From IMG/VR virus record IMGVR_UViG_3300037520_001304, positions 1-22,702 of that record: a stretch of DNA of 22,702 nt; one strand, written 5' to 3'. Shown here one piece after another: positions 5,444 to 14,089 of the stretch; the stretch's first letter is position 1; the number at the start of each line of letters is the position of its first letter. The stretch comes from a virus. The notes under the pieces were generated by a model. The model saw only the letters and a list, made by a program, of their open reading frames with translations, had not been told where the DNA came from and searched no databases. A program made the translations under genes and the position numbers.

Positions 5444-8400
5444 GTGGCTAGCTACGACGCCCAAATTAATTTAATTGTTGGCGGGCTTAGAGAACTTGAT
5501 CGCCTATCTGATAGATTGCGCTCTATTGAGAAGCAAATAGTTGATGTAAACAGGCTTGGCGTTGGCCCTCGTGGCCGAGACCCCGAAACGGGCCAATTTA
5601 CGTCTAACAGGGAAAACAGGGAAAGGCTTCGCCGTCTTCAGGAGATTTCGCAGCGCGAAGATCGCATTGCAAGCGCAAGACGTAGACTGATAAAAGAGCA
5701 AAACGATCAACTTTCTAGTCAAATTCTTCTTCAGTCAAGACTTAATAGTGCGACTGATCTTTACCAGCGAAAACTGGAAGAATTTAGTCGTGGTGGCGCA
5801 GGTTCAAAGCTTACGGATGAACTAAAGAATCAAGTACAGGAGATAAAGCGAGCCTTTGATGAAGTCACGAATGGCGGGACAAAAAATCTTTCTCTTGTCA
5901 GGAGCCTTGCGACCGAGCTTGGCAGAGTAGTTGAGCGTCAAAACGAAATCAACAGGCTGTCTACTTTTCAGTCAAAGGCTTATTTTCAGGCTCAGCAATT
6001 TGAAAGGCAGATTGCCACATTGCGATCTTCTGGCGTACGGGCTTCCGCGTTTTCTGGCGTTGGCGGTCAAATGCGTGAATTCAGATCCGCCTCCTCTCGT
6101 GGCTCTGAATTTGAAGCGCAAGATGCTGCAAGGAAAATCAAAGAAACGCTTGCGCGTATCGCAAGAGAATTTGAAGAAAGTGTTGCAAGGATCAAATCGG
6201 CAGACAAGGCCGCAGCCTCCTGGGAGAAGTTCTTATCGGAAGCCGCTGTAACTACATTAAAAATTAAGCAAGATCAGAAAGATGCCGCTAGCAAGTGGCA
6301 GGCATTTTTCAATGGTGCCGCTGCTGAAACGCTTGAGATCAGGCAATACGCGAAAGACACGGCAAAATCCTGGCAAAACTTTTTTCAAGATGCTGGGCTG
6401 GAGGCGGATCGGCTTAGAACCCAAAAGCTTTCTAAGTTTGCGTTTTTGCGTGGCACGCCGAATGCCTACGAAACAGAAGCTGGTCCGCTTCCAGCTGGAA
6501 GAGCTGGTGGGCCTCGCTATTTTCAAGAAATTGCGGACCAGCAAAAACAGCTCTTGGGGATAGAAAAAGAAATATCTCAAATTAGGGAAGAGTCAATCAG
6601 AAAAACGCTCCAGCTTGAAGAGCAACAGTTTAAGAATGCTCAAAAACGAAAAAAATTATATGGGGAAATTAGTTCGTCCCTCCTTGATGCAGTTTCGTTC
6701 GGCAAAGGATCTGACATTGAGCGAGTCATAGCACAAAAAACAGAAGAAACAATCAAAGGACTAAAAAACAGTCTTATTCGTGGTGGCCTTGGTCTTGGTG
6801 GCTTGGGTCTCGGCAAAGCTGCCTTTGCGACTTCTGGTGTTGCGGCTGCGCTCGCGCAACAGGCCGCGACTCAAGCCGCTGGATTTAAGGGGCTTGGAAT
6901 GCTTGATCCCACTGCGGCTATGTCAGCCTCAGCTCAGGCAATCATTCAAACCTTTGGTTCAATTGGGAATGCGGTGAATGACGCACTTGGCGGTGTGCCC
7001 GGTGTGGTTGCTGACATGCTTTCTGCGGTTGGCCAGATACCAGACTCACTTGGACTTGCCGCTGTTGCAGCTTTTGCGTTTGCACCGGCAATAAAAAATG
7101 TCAGCGAGGGATTGTATAATCTTGGCAAGGCCGCAGGTGAAACAAAGATTGGCGCATCGGTCAACCAGTTCCTGACAAATATAAATCCACTTGCGGCGGC
7201 AGCCTACGGAAGCATCGAGGCTTTGACGAATGGCCTTGATCAGCTTCGCGGAAAGGCTATCAATCTTCAGCAAATTGCCGCTGAATCCAAGAATCTTACA
7301 AGACAGCTTAATGATGAATATGAAAGCCTTCCTCGCGCTCTTCCCGCCGCAGGAGGAACATCTTTTAAGGGCGCAGTTGAATACGATCCGCGAATTGGCG
7401 CATTTGCTGGCGGTGGAGCGCGTGCGCTGAACACTGAAATTGCTCAAACTCTTTTCAATGGAGAAAAGCTTTCTCAGGTGTACGGGAGCGCCGGATCAAA
7501 GATAGAATTTATGGCGAATGGGGCTGGCGTTCTTGTTGCAAGGTCAGAAGAGGCCGCTGCCTCCACGTCTATGTTTGCGGAGAAACTTGGGCAGGCGGCA
7601 GAAGAAGCAAAAACAATTACGGACTACCTGCGCGAAGCGGTAGAGTTGCAAAAAACAACTGAAACATCGACTCAACGGTTTATACGTGAAACACGCGAGC
7701 GCGGTCGCGCAATTCTTGAAAACCAGAAAAGTGAGCAAATAGCTCGCGAGCGTTCTAGCTCGTTGCTTGGCGGCCAGTATTCGGTTTCGCAGGTTCCCGT
7801 TCGCGGAGAGCTGTTTCCGGGTGGTCGCACCGAGACCCGCCAGCCCGACTATCGGGCAATGCTCAATCAGGCAGCACAGGCTTCGCAAGCGGCCGAGGAG
7901 TCGCTAAATGCTCTGCGCCAAAGAGCAATTGAAAGCCTAAATCTGCCAAAGTCTGTCATTAGCTCAATGACAGAGCAGCAAAAAATTGCTGCTGCCAGTG
8001 AGCAGATTGAAAGAAGAACCCTTGGAAATGTTTCCGAAGGTGTTGCTGCCAGAAGAACTGCTCTTGGCGTTATGCAGCAGGAGCAAATTACACTTGCTAG
8101 TATTAATGCAGAAAACGAGCGCTCCGTTGAAATAATTAGGCAGCGAAATCGTGAACTGCGGGCAACTCCGGTTGCCGCAATGACGCCGCAGGAGCGAGTC
8201 GGGCAGGGCATTTTTGATCCTGCGACTCTCCGCGCAGATCGTCTTCGTCGTGTCAGGCAGGGGCGCAAGCGCCAAGAGGCTGGCGGACGAGCCCTGAGCG
8301 AAGGCTTGGTTGGCGGCGCCTTCCCCCTCCTGTTCGGGCAAGGTGTTGGCGCGTCACTTGGCGGCCTTGCTGGTGGTATTGGTGGAGGCTTTGCTGGTGG

Positions 8401-11400
8401 CGGCCTTGGGTTTGGTCTATCACTGATTGGCACTGCTCTTGGCAGCGCTCTCGATGGGGTTTCCAAAGCCGCTCAAGATACCGGCAAAGCACTTCGCTAT
8501 CCAGCCGAAAGCTTTGAGCAACTCAAGCAGGCGGGTCTGCTTGCTGGAAAGCAGCAAGAGTTTTATATTAAAAAACTAATCGAATCCGGCAGGATAGCAG
8601 AAGCCAATGCGGTAATTCAGAGTCAAATTATTTCCAAGATCGGTACTAAGGGTGTAAATGATCTTGCGGCCCTCGGAAAGTCATCGGATGAATTAAGCAA
8701 AGCTTGGGCTGAGTTCAATCTTCAGCTACAAGCTGCACTTGCTGGTCCGCTCGCGGGACTTCTTAAATGGGTTGCGAACATTCTTGCCCTTGGAAACGAA
8801 GTTGGTCGCGAAGTTGCATTCCAGGAAGACGTTCTTCGCGGTCTGTCGGAAAAGGATAGAAAAGAGCTTAAGCGCAGGGAGTCGGAGATTCTTAATCGCC
8901 CCGGTGGAAACGCTTTTAACGAAGAAGCTAGAAGGAAAGAGGTTTCTGGCGTTTATCGCGAATTTGCGCCAAGATCTACACGTCCAGCGGTTGCAGGCGC
9001 ACTCACCCCAGAGCAGCAGGAGGCGAGTTTCAAGGCAGCTCAGCAGGTTGCTGATGAAATCAGATCTGCTTATCGCGAAGGATTCCAGCTTCAGCAGCAA
9101 GCGATTGATCTTCAGCGCCAAGGCGTTGATCTTCAGCGCCGAGTCGCTGATGATATTTTTAACAAGCAACAAGAAATTCAAAGAAAAATTATTGATACGG
9201 AGAATCAGAAAAAGCAAATTGCCATAGAGACAGTCGATCTTGAGTATCGCAGGCGTATTAGCAATGAAGAAGGGCGCGTCGCTGAGGTGCTTGCAGCAGA
9301 GGCTGAATTCATTAAAGTTAAAAAGCAGGGCGAAGCTGACATTGAAGCCAAAAAACGCAATCTTGAACTCGATATTGCCAAGCAAAAGCGAGATACAGAA
9401 AACTATATTTTCCAGCTTTCTCGCGATATTGACAATATTCGTCGTGCAACGCTTAACTACGAAATGCAGGTGGCCGATTATCGGCTTGAAATTGAGCGCA
9501 AGATAGAAGATCAGCGCAGGATCACCAACGCTGCTCAGGCTGCTGCGGCTGGCGCTCCTGGCACCGGTCAAGTGTCTCCAGATGGCCGCTCCTATTACGG
9601 CCCTGGCGGCGCCGCCTCTTCCGGTGGTTTTCCCGGCGGCGCAAGAACCTCAAGGACAAGAGACCGAGACGCAGAGAGAACTGGCTGGGACATCACTATG
9701 CCCGGTGGGCGAGGCGCCTCTGTTAAATCACCAATTGCACTAACGATTACCGGGACTGGATTCCAGGGACGTGGCGCGGGATCAACTGGAAAAGGATACG
9801 GAAATTGGATTACTGGGGAATTCTCGCTTGGCGGCAAGAACTATGAACTGCTGCTTGGACATTTTGATCGCGTCGATGTTGCCAAGGGAATGCAGGTTCC
9901 GGCGGGTACATCACTTGGGACTCAGGGTATAACCGGCAGGACTTTTGGCACTCATGTAACAACTCACGTAAACCCGCGTCGCGGTGCTTCGACTTCCGAT
10001 GCCTGGGCGGCGCTTGACACGCTTACAAAAGCATGGGAAACCGGCAGGCCTATTACTCCACTCTCCCCCGGCAGCATTGTCCCTCAGTATCAAAGTGCGC
10101 AATCGCAAGTGCGGAACAGGCCGGTCGTTCCAATGGCCAGCGCTGGCGATACTGGCGCAACAATGAGAGGGCTCACCGCTCAAGATGAAAAAATCAGGAG
10201 GCGAAGTGTTCAGCTTGAAGAACAGCTGAATAAGCTTGGCGAAAAAAATGCACTGCAGCGACTTAGCGAAATCGCGAGAGGAGAGATTGGGCTGAAGCAG
10301 CGCAACGATGCAATTGCATTGCTTAAGAATGAAATAACTGTTGTTCGCGCAGGCAGCCAGGAACTGCAAGAGAGGGTTCAGCTTGAGGCCGATATTCTTA
10401 CAAGGATTGAACTGAGAGCGGAAGAAGACAGAAAAATACTTGCTACCACGAAGTTGACGGGAGAGGCAAAGCAGCAATTGGAGCAGTCGCTTGCTGCGGG
10501 CCTTGCAATACAAAAACAGCAGGTTGATCTTGACAGAGAAGCGCTTAACTTAACGCAGCAAAAGCGATTTGAAATACAAATGGCTGCTGTTAAGTCAGAA
10601 GGAATATTTAGGAATATTGGAGTCAGGTCCGGTTACATAGGTGAAGCAGCTGCTGCATTTGAGGCAGAAATGCGTGCAAGTGGAGACCTGGAAAAAGCAA
10701 AGCAGATTGCAAACGAAACACAAAAAAATCAAACAGCCTATGGCAATCAAATGCTTGAGGCGTACAACCAGGCGGCCACAGCTCTTCAGCAGGTTGCAAC
10801 TTGGGAAAATATTGGCGTTACGGCGGCAAATTCCATTGGCGATGCCTTTGGCAATGCTTTCCGTCAAATTTCTGCCGGTACTGCATCGACGCAAGAAATA
10901 CTTGCCGGGTTCTTCCAGGGCCTCGCAAACAGCTTTGCGGATATGGCGGCGCAAATGATTGCAAATATGGTGCAAATGTTTATTTACAAGCAGCTACTTG
11001 GTGGCTTGTTTGGTGGCGCCGGTGCTGCCGGTGCTGCTGGTGCAGGCGTAACGGGTGTTGTCGGTAATTTTAATCTTGGGGCGGCTCAGTACACATTCGC
11101 GAATGGCGGTGTATTCACAAATGGCAGCCTGATTCCATTTGCAATGGGTGGCATAGTTTCCTCACCCACTCTCTTCAAGTTTGCGGATGGTGGGGCCATG
11201 CAGACCGGCCTCATGGGCGAAGCTGGCCCAGAGGCCATCCTGCCTCTTAGCAGGGGTCCAGGGGGCCGCCTAGGCGTCGATGCGAGCGTTTCTGGTGGTG
11301 GTGGCATAACCAACAACGTGACCGTTAACGTCGATGCAAGCGGCTCCAAGGTGCAGGGTGACGACCAGCAAGCTGGCCAGCTCGGGCGCATTGTCTCTGC

Positions 11401-11458
11401 GGCAGTTCAACAGGAACTGATCAAACAACAAAGGCCCGGAGGCATTCTTGCAAGGTAA
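5444..11458 (+). CDS. Tape measure protein with degenerate M23-like domain
   Basis: This 2004-aa protein sets tail length and is ejected ahead of DNA. The GTG start has AGGT 7 bases upstream. Residues 10-250 are charged coiled coil and 254-328 hold three 25-residue repeats. Gly/Ala-rich hydrophobic stretches lie at about 444-490, 520-552 and 947-1010, the last resembling a membrane-active region. A long coiled coil spans about 1190-1366. Residues about 1413-1530 resemble an M23/LytM fold (YGNWITGEF, LLGHFDRV with H1473, then GTHVTTHVNP with H1504 and H1508) but lack the HxxxD metal pair. The C-terminus has Gly/Ala-rich helices and the lambda tape-measure signature GEAGPEAILPL at 1925-1935. 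The stop overlaps the next ATG (TAATG). Confidence 0.9.
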   Translation: MASYDAQINLIVGGLRELDRLSDRLRSIEKQIVDVNRLGVGPRGRDPETGQFTSNRENRERLRRLQEISQREDRIASARRRLIKEQNDQLSSQILLQSRLNSATDLYQRKLEEFSRGGAGSKLTDELKNQVQEIKRAFDEVTNGGTKNLSLVRSLATELGRVVERQNEINRLSTFQSKAYFQAQQFERQIATLRSSGVRASAFSGVGGQMREFRSASSRGSEFEAQDAARKIKETLARIAREFEESVARIKSADKAAASWEKFLSEAAVTTLKIKQDQKDAASKWQAFFNGAAAETLEIRQYAKDTAKSWQNFFQDAGLEADRLRTQKLSKFAFLRGTPNAYETEAGPLPAGRAGGPRYFQEIADQQKQLLGIEKEISQIREESIRKTLQLEEQQFKNAQKRKKLYGEISSSLLDAVSFGKGSDIERVIAQKTEETIKGLKNSLIRGGLGLGGLGLGKAAFATSGVAAALAQQAATQAAGFKGLGMLDPTAAMSASAQAIIQTFGSIGNAVNDALGGVPGVVADMLSAVGQIPDSLGLAAVAAFAFAPAIKNVSEGLYNLGKAAGETKIGASVNQFLTNINPLAAAAYGSIEALTNGLDQLRGKAINLQQIAAESKNLTRQLNDEYESLPRALPAAGGTSFKGAVEYDPRIGAFAGGGARALNTEIAQTLFNGEKLSQVYGSAGSKIEFMANGAGVLVARSEEAAASTSMFAEKLGQAAEEAKTITDYLREAVELQKTTETSTQRFIRETRERGRAILENQKSEQIARERSSSLLGGQYSVSQVPVRGELFPGGRTETRQPDYRAMLNQAAQASQAAEESLNALRQRAIESLNLPKSVISSMTEQQKIAAASEQIERRTLGNVSEGVAARRTALGVMQQEQITLASINAENERSVEIIRQRNRELRATPVAAMTPQERVGQGIFDPATLRADRLRRVRQGRKRQEAGGRALSEGLVGGAFPLLFGQGVGASLGGLAGGIGGGFAGGGLGFGLSLIGTALGSALDGVSKAAQDTGKALRYPAESFEQLKQAGLLAGKQQEFYIKKLIESGRIAEANAVIQSQIISKIGTKGVNDLAALGKSSDELSKAWAEFNLQLQAALAGPLAGLLKWVANILALGNEVGREVAFQEDVLRGLSEKDRKELKRRESEILNRPGGNAFNEEARRKEVSGVYREFAPRSTRPAVAGALTPEQQEASFKAAQQVADEIRSAYREGFQLQQQAIDLQRQGVDLQRRVADDIFNKQQEIQRKIIDTENQKKQIAIETVDLEYRRRISNEEGRVAEVLAAEAEFIKVKKQGEADIEAKKRNLELDIAKQKRDTENYIFQLSRDIDNIRRATLNYEMQVADYRLEIERKIEDQRRITNAAQAAAAGAPGTGQVSPDGRSYYGPGGAASSGGFPGGARTSRTRDRDAERTGWDITMPGGRGASVKSPIALTITGTGFQGRGAGSTGKGYGNWITGEFSLGGKNYELLLGHFDRVDVAKGMQVPAGTSLGTQGITGRTFGTHVTTHVNPRRGASTSDAWAALDTLTKAWETGRPITPLSPGSIVPQYQSAQSQVRNRPVVPMASAGDTGATMRGLTAQDEKIRRRSVQLEEQLNKLGEKNALQRLSEIARGEIGLKQRNDAIALLKNEITVVRAGSQELQERVQLEADILTRIELRAEEDRKILATTKLTGEAKQQLEQSLAAGLAIQKQQVDLDREALNLTQQKRFEIQMAAVKSEGIFRNIGVRSGYIGEAAAAFEAEMRASGDLEKAKQIANETQKNQTAYGNQMLEAYNQAATALQQVATWENIGVTAANSIGDAFGNAFRQISAGTASTQEILAGFFQGLANSFADMAAQMIANMVQMFIYKQLLGGLFGGAGAAGAAGAGVTGVVGNFNLGAAQYTFANGGVFTNGSLIPFAMGGIVSSPTLFKFADGGAMQTGLMGEAGPEAILPLSRGPGGRLGVDASVSGGGGITNNVTVNVDASGSKVQGDDQQAGQLGRIVSAAVQQELIKQQRPGGILAR
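6203..6427 (+). repeat. Three 75-bp (25-residue) tandem repeats inside the tape measure gene
   Basis: Units begin at 6203, 6278 and 6353 (residues 254, 279 and 304). Each unit reads roughly K-D-x-A-x-S-W then (E/Q)-x-F followed by a helix rich in Ala, Glu and Arg. The tryptophans fall exactly 25 residues apart (W260, W285, W310). The DNA has diverged but the period is exact. Confidence 0.75.
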
Positions 11459-11802
11459 TGGCCAGTTTTCCAGCCTACAAACCTGTTTACTCCGCAACAA
11501 AGAAGTCCGAACCGGCGGTGCGAACTGCTGAATTTGCGGGCGGCTATCAGCAGCGCACGATCGTTGGGATCAATCAAAATCCAAAGGAATGGTCACTGTC
11601 TTTTATTCTTGCGGATGAGGATGCGAATACGGTAGAAGCATTTCTTGATGCGCGAGCAGCAGATTGCGATTCGTTTGACTGGGCACCGCCAGATTCCCAG
11701 ATTTCATACAAATGGGTATGCAGCGGCTGGTCTAGAGAACTGTTTGAAGTTGGCTACAGTAGAATAAGTGCAACTTTTGAGCAGACGTTCGATCTGGGAT
11801 AA
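11458..11802 (+). CDS. Minor tail protein gpM-like, copy 1
   Basis: This 114-aa protein resembles the phage minor tail protein family that includes lambda gpM (tail tip component joining tape measure and tip). Key stretches are KSEP near residue 17, FAGGYQQR, NQNPKEWSLSF, EAFLDARAADCDSFDWAPPD and the closing ATFEQTF. Length is usual for the family (about 110 aa). The ATG overlaps the stop of the tape measure gene as TAATG, implying coupled translation, and a paralogue follows after 3 bases. The gene order H-M matches lambda. Confidence 0.8.
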   Translation: MASFPAYKPVYSATKKSEPAVRTAEFAGGYQQRTIVGINQNPKEWSLSFILADEDANTVEAFLDARAADCDSFDWAPPDSQISYKWVCSGWSRELFEVGYSRISATFEQTFDLG

Positions 11803-11805
11803 ATA

Positions 11806-12684
11806 ATGGCAATTTACTTTCCCCCTTACAATCCAACATATTCGGCCTCAAAAAAATCAGAGCCGCTGACTACAAAAACTCGCTTTGGCGATGGCTATCA
11901 ACAGCGCGTCAACTTTGGCTTTAATCAAAATCCAAAGGAATGGTCGCTATCTTTTAATGTTTCAGAGCAAGATGCCGATGCGATTGAGTCATTTCTGAAC
12001 GCAAGAGCGCTCGATTGCCAACCATTCGATTGGACGCCGCCAGATTCGCCAACATCTTACAGATGGATCTGCTCTTCTTGGACGCGGGAATTGTTCGATA
12101 TTGATCGAAGCAGGATTGATGTAACATTTAAGCAGGTATTTGAGCCCCCATCCCCACTGATCTACGGCTACGCCAGAGGCTCCAGCCAATTTATTGGCCT
12201 TATGTACACACCTGGCGCAGCGATTTATCCGGGGTATGCGCCCGGCTCTAGTTCACAGATTTCGCTGGCATTTGTATCTGGCTCCGCCGGTACTCCGGCA
12301 TTTGCTCCTGGCGTCAACCTACGGATTTCTGTATCACTTATACAGGGGGCCGCAATACCGCCCGGATACGCGCCAGGCGCCAATCTGCAAATTGCATTAG
12401 CGTTTGCGCCGGGCGAAGCATTTGTACCCGGAAATGGGCCTGGGACTAACCTGCAAATTACATTAACACTTGCATCTGGTGCTGCAACCGGCAGTAGCGG
12501 TGGTGTACCGACAGGAGACGGCTCTACATTCTGGCAGGAGTGGAGATACAGCGAAGCCGATGAGCAGATTCTTCTTTACGAAGACGAACCCACTACTCCC
12601 GCCGCTGTTGATGGTGCCGCGTACTGGAACAGGTGGCAGTCGTGGACAGAGGATCCGCCACTCATATTTGAAGAATCCACGTAA
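11806..12684 (+). CDS. gpM-like minor tail protein, copy 2, with repeat extension
   Basis: This is a 292-aa protein. Residues 1-115 are a clear paralogue of the preceding protein (shared KKSEP, GYQQR, NQNPKEWSLSF, DW-x-PPDS and SW-x-RELF). Residues 121-230 are five 22-residue units of the form G-(Y/F/N)-(A/G)-P-G-x-x-x-Q-I-x-L-x-(F/L) then A/S-x-G-(A/S)-A. Residues 238-292 carry two related acidic-aromatic elements (FWQEWRYSEADEQILLYEDE and YWNRWQSWTEDPPLIFEE). The family is normally about 110 aa, so the extension is extra. It could be a surface-exposed tail-tip decoration or a binding scaffold; this is inference. It ends the H-M-M' run, after which the adhesin cassette begins. Confidence 0.8.
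   Translation: MAIYFPPYNPTYSASKKSEPLTTKTRFGDGYQQRVNFGFNQNPKEWSLSFNVSEQDADAIESFLNARALDCQPFDWTPPDSPTSYRWICSSWTRELFDIDRSRIDVTFKQVFEPPSPLIYGYARGSSQFIGLMYTPGAAIYPGYAPGSSSQISLAFVSGSAGTPAFAPGVNLRISVSLIQGAAIPPGYAPGANLQIALAFAPGEAFVPGNGPGTNLQITLTLASGAATGSSGGVPTGDGSTFWQEWRYSEADEQILLYEDEPTTPAAVDGAAYWNRWQSWTEDPPLIFEEST
12166..12495 (+). repeat. Five in-frame 66-bp tandem repeats
   Basis: Units begin at exactly 12166, 12232, 12298, 12364 and 12430. Each encodes 22 residues with a conserved Pro-Gly turn (ARG in the first unit, APG in the next three, GPG in the fifth) and alternating hydrophobic strand positions. Codons differ between units, so the array is old or selected, not a recent slippage product. 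Confidence 0.85.
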
Positions 12685-12739
12685 GCTACTGCTAGGCTGA
12701 GTTCGCACCCGTCAACCTTCACCTTCTTTCGTACCTAAC

Positions 12740-13108
12740 ATGGCAGCTCCCAACATTAAATCTGGCAGCTCCGTCACGACCGTCACCGGCAAGACGGTCG
12801 GCTATGCCGTCACCACATCAATGGCTGCAGCGCTGAGCAATGGCGCCAGCAGCGGCAAGGTGCTGAAAATCAACTCGGTGTACTGCGCCAACGTGGATGG
12901 CGCCGCAACAGCCGACATCAGCCTGGAGCATTACAACGGCACCACGGGGTTTGCCATTGGCAAGACGATCACCGTGCCAGCTGATGCCACTCAAGTCCTC
13001 GTGACACGCGAGGCGTACATCTACCTGGAGGAAGGCCACAGCCTCCGCGCACAGGCCAGTGCTGCCAACGACCTGGAGCTGGTCATCTCCTACGAGGACA
13101 TCAGCTGA
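12740..13108 (+). CDS. Small virion structural protein, cyanophage type
   Basis: This 122-aa protein appears all-beta: SSVTTVTGKTVGYAVTTS, then KVLKINSVYCANVDGAATAD, ITVPADATQVLV, AYIYLEEGHSLRAQASAAND and LELVISYEDIS. The phrasing 'KVLKINSVY(C/V)ANVDG ... YLEEG ... A-x-x-x-NDLE' is one I associate with small structural proteins of cyanophages and other marine phages; no enzymatic motif is present. Its stop overlaps the next start as TGATG. It is the first gene of the cassette placed between the M-like and L-like genes. A decoration or fibre-attachment role is plausible but unproven. Confidence 0.6.
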   Translation: MAAPNIKSGSSVTTVTGKTVGYAVTTSMAAALSNGASSGKVLKINSVYCANVDGAATADISLEHYNGTTGFAIGKTITVPADATQVLVTREAYIYLEEGHSLRAQASAANDLELVISYEDIS

Positions 13109-13671
13109 TGCTTGGCTTCAACGGTGGCTTAATGGGCGTCCGGCGCACACCGACAACCGGCACAGCGTCTGGTCTGTGGTTTCAGAATGAGCAAAGCGTT
13201 GCACAGCGGGCGGGGATTTGGACAGTCCCTGCAGGGCCAAAGGAAGCAAGATACTTTCGGCTGGCAAACTTTGCCAATACCGCGCTTGATGCTAATGCGT
13301 TAGATTTCGGTGAAATCGAGCTTTACGATCAAGAAACTAAACACACTGGAATTACATGCACTACCAACATTACATGGGATAGTGGTCAAGATAGCTTTTT
13401 GGTTGATGGCATCCTGGATGCAACTCGGTCGTACACAACGAGCTGGAGCAGCATACGATCAACAGCAACGATTACACTGGATCTCGGCTCAACTAAAACC
13501 GTAAGTCACATAAAGATTTTTAGTTTATTTACTCAACCTCGCTTTCCTGCATCTTTTGACCTACAAACCTCAGCTGACAATGTGACTTACGCAACCGTTG
13601 CCACAGTGACCGTGGGAACTTTGTCTCTTGTTAGTGGTGCGATCTACGCCAGCAGCAAGGTGGCTCTTTGA
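13108..13671 (+). CDS. Discoidin (F5/8 type C)-like adhesin, copy 1
   Basis: This is a 187-aa protein. The N-terminal tag NGGLMGVRRTPTTGTASGLW ending in EQSVAQRAGIW resembles the virion-anchoring start of marine phage fibres. Residues about 45-187 look like a galactose-binding jelly roll: ARYFRLANFAN, DFGEIELYD, IRSTATITLDLGSTK, VSHIKIFS, FPASFDLQTSADN and VTYATVATVTVG. Such domains commonly bind sugars, so cell-surface polysaccharide recognition is likely. A paralogue lies at 14090. The stop is followed 2 bases later by the ATG of a fibre assembly chaperone gene. Confidence 0.65.
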   Translation: MLGFNGGLMGVRRTPTTGTASGLWFQNEQSVAQRAGIWTVPAGPKEARYFRLANFANTALDANALDFGEIELYDQETKHTGITCTTNITWDSGQDSFLVDGILDATRSYTTSWSSIRSTATITLDLGSTKTVSHIKIFSLFTQPRFPASFDLQTSADNVTYATVATVTVGTLSLVSGAIYASSKVAL

Positions 13672-13730
13672 TCATGCTCTACTCCCACTGCCAAGCTACC
13701 CCAGCACCCCTGCCGCACCGCATCCGCTTT
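13669..13730 (+). repeat. 62-bp direct repeat, copy 1 (intact gene)
   Basis: This is identical over 62 bases to 14693-14754. It spans the stop of the discoidin-like gene and the first 19 codons of the fibre chaperone gene. In this copy the reading frame continues normally. Confidence 0.92.
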
Positions 13731-14087
13731 GCGGACGGCAGCACCCGCACCGACAGCAGCACCTTCACGCCTGACGAACTGGTGCGTGCCGGTTACAGCG
13801 GCCCTTACGAGCGCCCCGAGTGCAACCCGAAGCTGGAGACCATCGACTGGGACGGCACGCAGTTCCTGGTGCGCCCCTACAGCTTCGATGAGCTGCAAAC
13901 GCAGCACGCCAAGATCCGCCAGCAGCGCATCGAGCTGCTGCAGTCTTGCGACTGGACGCAGATCACCGACTACGACCTCGGCGCCGATCGTGATGCCTGG
14001 GCGACCTACCGCCAGGACTTGCGCGACCTGGCCGATGCTGCCAATCCATTCGACATCACCTGGCCGCAGCCACCCGCCACCGCCTAG
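13674..14087 (+). CDS. Tail fibre assembly chaperone (Phage_tail_APC-like)
   Basis: This is a 137-aa protein. The C-terminal part RIELLQSCDWTQITDYDL followed by WATYRQDLRDLADAANPFDI and TWPQPPATA fits the phage tail assembly chaperone pattern: R-x3-L-x2-(S/C)DW(T)-x2-D then W-x-x-Y-R-x-x-L-R-x-L and a final WP-x-x-P. Such proteins help adjacent fibre proteins fold or trimerise. ATG 13674 is taken as start; an in-frame TTG at 13668 is possible but overlaps the preceding stop. Composition is unlike the neighbours: 13861-13920 is 62% G+C by count, against 33% for 13501-13560. A truncated second copy of the 5' end lies at 14693-14754. Confidence 0.75.
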   Translation: MLYSHCQATPAPLPHRIRFADGSTRTDSSTFTPDELVRAGYSGPYERPECNPKLETIDWDGTQFLVRPYSFDELQTQHAKIRQQRIELLQSCDWTQITDYDLGADRDAWATYRQDLRDLADAANPFDITWPQPPATA

Positions 14088-14089
14088 CC

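Noticed and set aside
8726-9571. 281-aa open frame on the minus strand
   Set aside because: It lies wholly inside the tape measure gene opposite its coiled-coil region; the Phe/Leu/Asn-rich translation is what antisense of Gln/Glu/Lys-rich helices gives.
12166-12495. CRISPR-like or regulatory direct repeats
   Set aside because: The 66-bp period is in frame, has no spacers and varies at codon third positions, so it encodes a protein repeat rather than a DNA array.
12685-12739. Terminator or promoter between the second gpM gene and the adhesin cassette
   Set aside because: No stable GC hairpin with T tract and no convincing -35/-10 pair could be seen; nothing is called there.
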